Source: Bacillota bacterium
Lineage (GTDB): Bacteria; Bacillota; Clostridia; Peptostreptococcales; Anaerovoracaceae
NCBI GenBank assembly: GCA_023394035.1
Contig: JAEXBK010000137.1
Location: 1 to 11,805, forward strand
Reading direction: 5' to 3'
Length of the DNA: 11,805 bases
Part shown: piece after piece, positions 5,939 to 11,805 of the stretch
Numbering within the stretch: the first letter of the stretch is position 1
Layout of the letters: each line of letters opens with the position of its first letter
Translations under genes and position numbers: made by a program
The notes under the pieces: model-generated
Seen by the model: the letters and a program-made list of their open reading frames with translations, nothing else
Databases searched by the model: none
Told to the model about the DNA's origin: nothing

Positions 5939-6160
5939 ATGCAGTATTATGATTTCAACCTGATTATAGGTAAAAACCTTCGTGCCTTGCGTCAAAGCTC
6001 CGGCCTCACGCAAGAAAAAATGGCAGAGCTCCTTTATATAAGTCGCCCCGCCCTCTCTTCACTGGAAAACGGTAAATCACATATTTCTTTCATGCTCGCT
6101 GTTCAGATAGCCGAGATCATGTCAATCGATATACGCTCCTTGTATAACAGCGAACTGTAG
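5939..6160 (+). CDS. Small XRE-family transcriptional regulator
   Basis: This 73-residue protein consists almost entirely of one Cro/C1-type helix-turn-helix: helix 1 (NLIIGKNLRALRQ, 7-19), helix 2 (TQEKMAELLY, 24-33), recognition helix (SRPALSSLENGK, 35-46) and the closing helices to the end. There is no dimerisation or ligand domain beyond it, as in small phage-type or antitoxin-type repressors, but no toxin partner is adjacent. The frame is open from 5858; the real start is the ATG at 5939, with AGGGAGG 6 bases upstream. It is divergent from the larger XRE gene, shares only the fold with it, and ends in a hairpin terminator. It may regulate the neighbouring regulator or itself through the palindromes between them. 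Confidence 0.85.
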   Translation: MQYYDFNLIIGKNLRALRQSSGLTQEKMAELLYISRPALSSLENGKSHISFMLAVQIAEIMSIDIRSLYNSEL

Positions 6161-6203
6161 CCGAAAGCCTTCAAGAGTCATCTTGAGTTTTTATGGTTTC
6201 GGC
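6160..6203 (+). terminator. Nested hairpin terminator between convergent XRE and buk genes
   Basis: The inner stem TCAAGA-GTCA-TCTTGA (6171-6186) is followed by GTTTTTAT on the plus strand, an intrinsic terminator for the small XRE gene starting 10 bases after its stop. An outer repeat GCCGAAA/TTTCGGC (6160-6166, 6197-6203) encloses it. On the minus strand, downstream of buk, no T run follows the outer stem, so termination of buk here is less certain. Confidence 0.6.
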
Positions 6204-6242
6204 ATACCCTGTGATTTGTGTTTTTTGAAATTTTTTATCTGT

Positions 6243-7322
6243 TTATCTGTCGTAGTGTCTTGCCGCCTCTAAGCCTGACAGCATCCTGTATGCTCCGTTT
6301 GCGAGAGCCTCCATCTCTTTTTCACCCGGCATTATTACTACCTTACCGAGATGCTTGACATAATTCGTTATCATTTCCGTAAGCATCTTGGAATGGGCAA
6401 TTCCTCCCGTAATTATAACGGCATCTACCTTTCCTTCGAGAGCAACCGACATTTCAGCGATTGATTTACCGATCTGATATGCCATAGCTCTGTATATGAG
6501 TGCTGCATAATCGTTTCCTTCGTTTATTTTTTCTTCGACTTCTATGCAGTTCTTCGTTCCAAGATATGAATATATGCCGCCTTTTCCGCTTATAAGTCTG
6601 TCCATTTCCGCTTCGGAATGTTTGCCGTCAAAGCAGAGTCCTTTGAAAAGGATGAGCGGTACGCCGCCGCTTCGTTCCGGTGACATAGGACCGTCATCAT
6701 AGCTCACCGTATCCACTATATCGCCGCCTCTCTGAGCACATACCGTTATGCCTCCGCCCATATGGCAAACGATGAGATTAAGGTCTTTATAATTTGCGCC
6801 TATGTCATCCGCATACTGCATCGCCATCGCTCTTTCGTTTAGAACGTGGCAAGCTCCGTATCTTTCGATTTCGGCAATTCCCGTAATCTTTGCAACCTCT
6901 GAAATCTTGCAGCTCAAAGGCGCATCGTAAATAAACGATGGCAGTCCCAGAGGGGTTGCTATTTCATAAGCTATAAGCGCTCCTAATGTTGAAGCATGTG
7001 CCGGAAGTGCCGGATCCTCCATTCTTTTTATAAGTGCATCGTCTACCGCATATCCGCCGATTTCGAGCTCCTTAACCATTCCGCCACGACCTACAACTGC
7101 CGAAAGATTCGCCAAATCGTAATCCTGCGATTTGAGATATTCGAGTATCATCTCGCTTCTGTATTCCTTCTGCGATACGATTGAAGGAAATTCGAGGATT
7201 TTCTCTTCATCATGTACGATGTTCGTTTTGAGCAGCACCTCTTTGTTTGAATCCGTATAAACGGCTATCTTTGTTGATGTCGATCCCGGATTGATGACAA
7301 GAATATCCTTTATACCTTCCAT
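6243..7322 (-). CDS. buk: Butyrate kinase family acyl kinase
   Basis: This 359-residue cytoplasmic kinase of the acetokinase (ASKHA) superfamily transfers phosphate from butyryl phosphate to ADP, the ATP-yielding last step of one butyrate route. Family features are NPGSTSTK (11-18, phosphate loop), VGRGGM (77-82), CHMGGGITV (186-194), GPMSPERSGGVP (211-222) and ITGGIAHS near the end. Length is normal. The segment after the active-site Asp133 reads YDAPLSCK, where typical butyrate kinases have VDPVVVDE, so this is a divergent subgroup and a branched-chain or other short acyl substrate is possible. The ATG has GGAGGG 9 bases upstream. It starts 28 bases after prfB with no terminator between, so it is probably the last gene of the secA-prfB transcript. 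No phosphotransbutyrylase gene is next to it. Confidence 0.92.
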   Translation of the reverse strand: MEGIKDILVINPGSTSTKIAVYTDSNKEVLLKTNIVHDEEKILEFPSIVSQKEYRSEMILEYLKSQDYDLANLSAVVGRGGMVKELEIGGYAVDDALIKRMEDPALPAHASTLGALIAYEIATPLGLPSFIYDAPLSCKISEVAKITGIAEIERYGACHVLNERAMAMQYADDIGANYKDLNLIVCHMGGGITVCAQRGGDIVDTVSYDDGPMSPERSGGVPLILFKGLCFDGKHSEAEMDRLISGKGGIYSYLGTKNCIEVEEKINEGNDYAALIYRAMAYQIGKSIAEMSVALEGKVDAVIITGGIAHSKMLTEMITNYVKHLGKVVIMPGEKEMEALANGAYRMLSGLEAARHYDR

Positions 7323-7350
7323 AGCTTACGTCCCTCCTACAAACTTAAAG

Positions 7351-8452
7351 TTAAATTTTGGCTTTCAATTCTTCTGTAATAAAATGATCTATTTCACCGT
7401 CCATGACGGCTCCTACATTTCCTACCTCCGCTCCCGTCCGATGATCCTTCACGAGAGTGTATGGCTGAAACACGTATGACCTTATCTGCGAGCCCCATGT
7501 TATCTGTGAGAAGTCACCCTTAAGCTCCGCAAGGCTCTCCTTCTGCTCGCGCTCTGCAAGCTCCGCAAGCTTCGCCGCAAGGATTTTCATCGCCACCTCA
7601 CGGTTCTGGTGCTGGCTTCTCTCGTTCTGGCATGTGACAACGATATTTGTCGGAAGGTGCGTTATCCTTACGGCGGAATCCGTTGTGTTTACATGCTGCC
7701 CGCCTGCGCCTGTGGCTCTGTAGGTGTCCACCTTAAGGTCCGACGGATTTATGTCAACGTTAAAATCATCGTCGAGTTCCGGCATTATTTCGACCGAAGC
7801 AAAAGATGTCTGACGCTTTCCGGCAGCGTTGAAAGGCGAAATTCTTACAAGCCTGTGCACTCCGTTTTCTCTGCGCAGATAGCCATATGCATTTTCTCCG
7901 TCTATGATCATCGTGACGCTTTTGATGCCGGCTTCCGTATCATCCTGCAGGTCGGCAATGTCTATCTTGTAGCCTTTGCGCTCCGACCAGCGCACATACA
8001 TTCTCATGAGCATCTGCGCCCAGTCCATCGCATCTATACCGCCGGTTCCTGCGTGTATAGTCATTATCGCGCTGTTTTTGTCGTATTTGCCGTCAAGAAG
8101 CGTCTTGAGTCTGAAGGTTTCGGATTCCTCCGCAAGCTTTTCAAAGGTAGCGATGATAGTATCCGCACCCTCTTCATCTTCGAGCTCCTCGGCAATTTCT
8201 ATAAGATCTGCAATGTCTCCGAGCCCTTTGATGAGACGATCGTAATCATCGACCGTATTTTCGAGCCCTTTCTTTTTCTTGAGGAGCGACTGCGCACGTT
8301 CCTGATCATTCCAAAAATCAGGCTGCTCTGATGCCTTCGCCATTTCCTCTATATTTTTCCTAAGACCTGCGAGGTCAAAGGGACTCACCTGCCTCTTTGA
8401 GTTTTGCAATCGCTTTCGGAAGGTCTGCTTTTACCTGCTCCAGCTTTATCAT
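7351..8452 (-). CDS. prfB: Peptide chain release factor 2, with programmed +1 frameshift
   Basis: RF2 recognises UGA and UAA stop codons and triggers release of the finished protein. Translation starts at the ATG at 8450-8452 (AAGGAG 8 bases upstream), runs 25 codons to CTT, then meets an in-frame TGA (8375-8377); a +1 slip on CTTTGAC continues into the long frame, giving 366 residues. Numbered that way, the anticodon-like SPF motif is at 205-207 and the catalytic GGQ at 250-252, exactly the E. coli positions. The long frame alone can be read back to a TTG at 8409, but that is an artefact with no ribosome site. It lies 48 bases after secA and 28 before buk. Low RF2 lets the ribosome pause at the TGA and slip, so the protein controls its own synthesis (established for the family). 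Confidence 0.97.
8374..8390 (-). promoter_or_regulatory. RF2 autoregulatory frameshift site
   Basis: The slippery CTTTGAC (8374-8380) places an in-frame TGA at codon 26. An internal Shine-Dalgarno-like AGGTGA (8385-8390) lies 4 bases upstream of CTT, matching the end of the anti-SD complement AGGAGGTGA. E. coli uses AGGGGG at 3 bases. Site and position are canonical, while the stimulator is a variant. Confidence 0.93.
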
Positions 8453-8500
8453 GCGTTCATCTCCTTTCGGTATATAACCTTATTGTTACGAATCGTTGCC

Positions 8501-11299
8501 TTACTGCTCGGACTCGTTTTCCATATCCTTTTTCATACAGCAGTTCTTGTATTTCTTGCCGCTGCCGCAAGGGCACATATCGTTTCTTCCTATCTTCGGA
8601 TGATCGCGCCTGACAGTTACAGGTTTTTCAGCCCTAACCTGTTCGTTTTCGCCCGTAGCGTCCTGAGGTGCTCTGAATTCGTCCTTGTACTCAGATTTCA
8701 AAGCTTTTCCGGCAGTCATGACCTTACGTCTTTCCGTTCCCGTATTTATTGTGACTCCGTAGCAATACCTTACGGTATCCTCCTGAATTGCTCCTTCAAG
8801 CTGTTCGAACATATCAAAGCCTTCCTTGGCGTATTCCGCGGCAGGGTCAAGCTGTCCGAGAGCACGAAGTCCGATACCCGTCTTCATCTGATCCATCGCA
8901 TCTATATGATCCATCCAGAGACTGTCAACGACTCTCATCATTATCATTCTTTCAACTTCTCTCATATGCTCCGCACCGAATTCCTCTTCCTTCTTTTCGT
9001 ATACGGCTTCGAGATCGTTGGATATTTCCTCTGCGAGTGATTCCGGAGTCATTTCGCGCAGCTCGTCATCGCTATGCGCCGCTCTTTTCGGATACTGAGG
9101 GATAAGCTTCCTGACATCGGAATAGAGATTGTCAAAATCCCACTCTTCAGGATATTTGCTCGCAGCTGTTGTAGAAGCTACCATTGTTTCTATGAGAATA
9201 TCCTTCATGTGCATGATATCCTCGCGCAAATCTTCCCCGAACAAAACTTTGCGTCTTTCTCCGTAGATAATTTCTCTCTGCTTATTCATGACATTGTCAT
9301 ACTGCAGGACATATTTTCTTATTCCGAAATTTTTGCCTTCGACTCGCTTCTGTGCACCTTCTATTCTGCGTGAGAGAACGCCCGATTCTATAGGCTCATC
9401 CTCTTCTACGCCTACCTTTGATATGATGCTCTGAGCTCTTTCGCCTCCGAACAGGCGCATAAGATCATCTTCGAGCGATATGAAGAACTGGGTCGAACCC
9501 GGGTCACCCTGACGACCTGAACGACCACGAAGCTGATTGTCTATACGCCTTGATTCATGCCTTTCGCTGCCCAGTATGAAAAGTCCGCCTAAATCAACGA
9601 CCTTCTCGTGATCCTTATCTCTCTGCACTTTATATTTTGCGTGAAGCTCATTGAATTTGTCTCTTGCGGCATTCATCTCGGCATCTTCGCTCTTTACAAA
9701 TCCCGTTGCAAAAGAAATCTGTTCATCTGTATATCCGAGCTTCTGCATTTCTTTGCGCGCTTCGAACTCGGCATTTCCGCCGAGGATAATATCCGTACCA
9801 CGACCTGCCATGTTTGTGGCGATCGTTACCTGTCCGAGCATTCCGGCTTCCGCTACGATTTCGGCTTCTCTCTCGTGCTGCTTTGCGTTGAGCACGTTAT
9901 GCTTGATGCCTCGTCTGTTCAGCATCCCCGAAAGTCTCTCAGACTTTTCGATTGATATGGTACCTACAAGTACAGGCTGACCCGTCTTGTGTATTTCTTC
10001 GATCTTTCTTGCGAGTGCTTTGAATTTTCCGTTCTCCGTACTGTATACGGAATCCGGAAGGTCATGTCTTGCTATCGGTCTGTTCGTCGGAATAACAACG
10101 ACATCCATATTGTATATCTCGCGGAATTCCTCTTCTTCCGTCTTTGCCGTACCGGTCATGCCCGAAAGCTTACTGTACATACGGAAATAATTCTGAAGCG
10201 TTATCGTTGCAAGGGTCTTTGATTCCGACCTGACATCAACGTGCTCTTTCGCCTCTATCGCCTGATGGAGTCCGTTGCTAAAACGCCTTCCGAACATGAG
10301 ACGCCCCGTAAACTCGTCTACGATTATAATCTCTCCGTCCTTTACGATATAGTCAACGTCTCTTGTCATTATATTGTTTGCCTTAAGTGCCTGAAGAACG
10401 TGATGGTTGATCGCCATATTCTCAGGATCTCCGAAGTTCTCCAAATCGAAGAAGGCCTCCGCCTTAACGACACCTGAATCGGTAAGCGCAACCTGCTTGT
10501 CCTTTTCTTCTATAGTAAAGTCACCGTCCGGTATGTCGTTCTTGTCCTCAAGCGGGCTTGATTTTCTGAGGCCTCTGACGAATTTATCGGCTCTCTGGTA
10601 AAGATCCGTCGATTCGTCTCCGCGACCGGATATTATGAGCGGAGTCCTCGCCTCGTCTATGAGAATCGAGTCCACCTCATCTATGATTGCATAATTAAGG
10701 TCTCTCTGAACGAGCTCATCCTTATATGTAACCATGTTGTCACGGAGGTAATCGAAACCGAATTCGTTATTTGTTCCGTATGTAATATCGGCAAGATATG
10801 CGTTTCTTCTTGCCTCACCTTCAACACCGTGTATGACACAGCCTACCGAAAGTCCGAGGAAATTGTATAGCTTGCCCATCCAGTCTGCGTCACGCTTTGC
10901 GAGGTAATCATTGACCGTGACAAGATGAACACCCTTTCCTTCGAGTGCATTCAGATAAACAGGAAGTGTTGCAACGAGAGTCTTTCCTTCACCCGTCTTC
11001 ATCTCTGCAATGCGCCCCTGATGAAGCGCGATGCCGCCTATAAGCTGCACGCGAAAATGCTTCATTCCGAGACTTCTGACCGAGCCTTCACGGCAAACGG
11101 CAAAGGCCTCCGGCAAAATGTCGTCAAGAGTCTCGCCATCAGCAAGACGTTTTTTGAATTCGGCCGTCTTTGCGCGCAGCTCTTCATCCGAAAGCTGCTG
11201 CATAGCCTCATCATATGACTCTATTTTGTCTGCTATTTTCTCGATCTTGCGGATCTCCTTCTCATTAGGATCTCCGAATATCTTTGTCAAAAAACTCAT
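8501..11299 (-). CDS. secA: Preprotein translocase ATPase SecA
   Basis: This 932-residue motor drives unfolded preproteins through the SecYEG membrane channel using ATP. Nucleotide-binding domain 1 has Walker A MKTGEGKT (100-107) and DEVD (207-210) in IIDEVDSILIDEARTP. The preprotein cross-linking domain follows, then domain 2 with NMAGRGTDIILGG and the arginine-finger region QLRGRSGRQGDPGS. The helical wing/scaffold comes next, and the C-terminal zinc motif CPCGSGKKYKNCC, which binds SecB or the ribosome in other species, ends the protein. The length is complete and somewhat longer than B. subtilis SecA. The ATG has AAGGAG 7 bases upstream and overlaps the stop of the CorC-like gene in an ATGA, suggesting translational coupling. 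The prfB gene follows by 48 bases, an arrangement common in Firmicutes. Confidence 0.98.
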   Translation of the reverse strand: MSFLTKIFGDPNEKEIRKIEKIADKIESYDEAMQQLSDEELRAKTAEFKKRLADGETLDDILPEAFAVCREGSVRSLGMKHFRVQLIGGIALHQGRIAEMKTGEGKTLVATLPVYLNALEGKGVHLVTVNDYLAKRDADWMGKLYNFLGLSVGCVIHGVEGEARRNAYLADITYGTNNEFGFDYLRDNMVTYKDELVQRDLNYAIIDEVDSILIDEARTPLIISGRGDESTDLYQRADKFVRGLRKSSPLEDKNDIPDGDFTIEEKDKQVALTDSGVVKAEAFFDLENFGDPENMAINHHVLQALKANNIMTRDVDYIVKDGEIIIVDEFTGRLMFGRRFSNGLHQAIEAKEHVDVRSESKTLATITLQNYFRMYSKLSGMTGTAKTEEEEFREIYNMDVVVIPTNRPIARHDLPDSVYSTENGKFKALARKIEEIHKTGQPVLVGTISIEKSERLSGMLNRRGIKHNVLNAKQHEREAEIVAEAGMLGQVTIATNMAGRGTDIILGGNAEFEARKEMQKLGYTDEQISFATGFVKSEDAEMNAARDKFNELHAKYKVQRDKDHEKVVDLGGLFILGSERHESRRIDNQLRGRSGRQGDPGSTQFFISLEDDLMRLFGGERAQSIISKVGVEEDEPIESGVLSRRIEGAQKRVEGKNFGIRKYVLQYDNVMNKQREIIYGERRKVLFGEDLREDIMHMKDILIETMVASTTAASKYPEEWDFDNLYSDVRKLIPQYPKRAAHSDDELREMTPESLAEEISNDLEAVYEKKEEEFGAEHMREVERMIMMRVVDSLWMDHIDAMDQMKTGIGLRALGQLDPAAEYAKEGFDMFEQLEGAIQEDTVRYCYGVTINTGTERRKVMTAGKALKSEYKDEFRAPQDATGENEQVRAEKPVTVRRDHPKIGRNDMCPCGSGKKYKNCCMKKDMENESEQ

Positions 11300-11805
11300 T
11301 TTTTATCTCCTTCTCTGCCCTCTTCATCTGTATGCTCCACAACAAGATTGAGTTCAAGTGCCTTACGGCTGTCAGCCTTTGTAATAAGCACTCTGAATAT
11401 CTTATTGCCTACTGCGTATTCAAATCTGTCGCCCGCCTTAGGAAGCTTGTCGAGCTGCATAGCCGCCCAACCGTTTACCGTAGTTGCGTCGATTTCCGGT
11501 TCTTCTCCGAAGAAATCGAACATCTTCTCAACATTTGCAGAGCCCAAAAGCCGGTAGCTTCCGTTTTGCATGAGCGTCATCTCCGTAGCCGCAAGACTGT
11601 CGGACTCATCATATATTTCGCCGACGAGCTCTTCAACTATGTCAGCCGCCGTCACTATTCCTGCAGTTCCGCCGTATTCGTCAACGATTATAGCAAGTCT
11701 GCATTTGTTCTCCTGGAACTTTCGGAGAAGATCCGCCGCCCTCATCGAGCCTGCAACATAAATTACCGGTTTGACGACATCCGCAACGGACTTACCCCTG
11801 TTATA
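11296..11805 (-). CDS. CorC/HlyC-type CBS-domain protein (C-terminal part, 5' end outside window)
   Basis: The frame is open to the right edge of the window, so the ATG at 11743-11745 is internal. About 169 residues are visible. The first part (GKSVADVVKPVIYVAG... then VDEYGGTAGIVTAADIVEELVG) is the second CBS domain of the hemolysin-C/CorC/CNNM family, an adenine-nucleotide-sensing pair in these proteins. The rest (GSYRLLGSANVEKMFDFF... TVNGWAAMQLDKLPKAGD) is the CorC_HlyC/transporter-associated domain. Full-length relatives either carry an N-terminal four-helix DUF21 membrane domain (magnesium/cation efflux) or are soluble like CorC; the window cannot tell which. Its TGA overlaps the secA ATG by 4 bases, so it leads the secA-prfB-buk cluster and is probably co-translated with secA. 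Confidence 0.9.
   Translation of the reverse strand, partial: YNRGKSVADVVKPVIYVAGSMRAADLLRKFQENKCRLAIIVDEYGGTAGIVTAADIVEELVGEIYDESDSLAATEMTLMQNGSYRLLGSANVEKMFDFFGEEPEIDATTVNGWAAMQLDKLPKAGDRFEYAVGNKIFRVLITKADSRKALELNLVVEHTDEEGREGDKK

Noticed and set aside
7609..8331. 240-codon plus-strand frame opposite prfB
   Set aside because: It lies wholly antisense to prfB, is rich in unlikely Cys/Arg/His runs and has no ribosome site.
8483..9040. 185-codon plus-strand frame opposite the secA 3' end
   Set aside because: This is a mirror frame of the conserved secA sequence; no motif or ribosome site supports it.

Overview
The window looks like a chromosomal segment of a strictly anaerobic, butyrate-forming Gram-positive bacterium (Clostridia/Eubacteriales-like; I cannot name the species). 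The evidence is a clostridial 3-hydroxybutyryl-CoA dehydrogenase with a Rex-type operator, a butyrate kinase, a superoxide reductase plus ferritin pair typical of anaerobes, AGGAGG-type ribosome binding sites throughout, and the secA-prfB gene order common in Firmicutes. No insertion sequence, CRISPR array, tRNA or rRNA was seen. No gap between genes exceeds about 180 bases.

Layout, left to right. (1) 1-1384, plus strand: the C-terminal half of the SbcC nuclease subunit, entering the window at its zinc hook. (2) 1383-3108, minus strand: a small four-helix membrane protein of unknown function with its own terminator, then a ferritin-superoxide reductase pair (ferritin first in transcription) that handles iron and oxygen stress. 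(3) 3064-5205, minus strand: hbd, with a promoter and Rex-like operator, and upstream of it a degenerate phosphoglucose-isomerase-like protein that has lost its recognisable active-site motifs. (4) 5251-6203: two divergently transcribed XRE-type regulators separated by 175 bases holding two inverted repeats. (5) 6243-11805, minus strand: a tight cluster transcribed corC-like (partial) -> secA -> prfB -> buk. The corC-like stop overlaps the secA start, and prfB carries the classic +1 programmed frameshift.

How the genes fit together. Hbd and Buk are two steps of acetyl-CoA to butyrate fermentation. Hbd reduces acetoacetyl-CoA and Buk makes ATP from butyryl phosphate. They lie about 2.3 kb apart in separate units, and no phosphotransbutyrylase, thiolase, crotonase or butyryl-CoA dehydrogenase gene is visible. 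The Rex-like site suggests hbd follows the NADH/NAD+ ratio, while the Hbd cofactor loop (A-R-R in place of the usual acidic residue) suggests NADP(H) use. SecA, RF2 and the CorC-like protein are housekeeping.

The best candidates for something undescribed are the Pgi-fold pseudoenzyme at 4125-5165 and the divergent XRE pair with its palindromes. Neither is proof of a new system.
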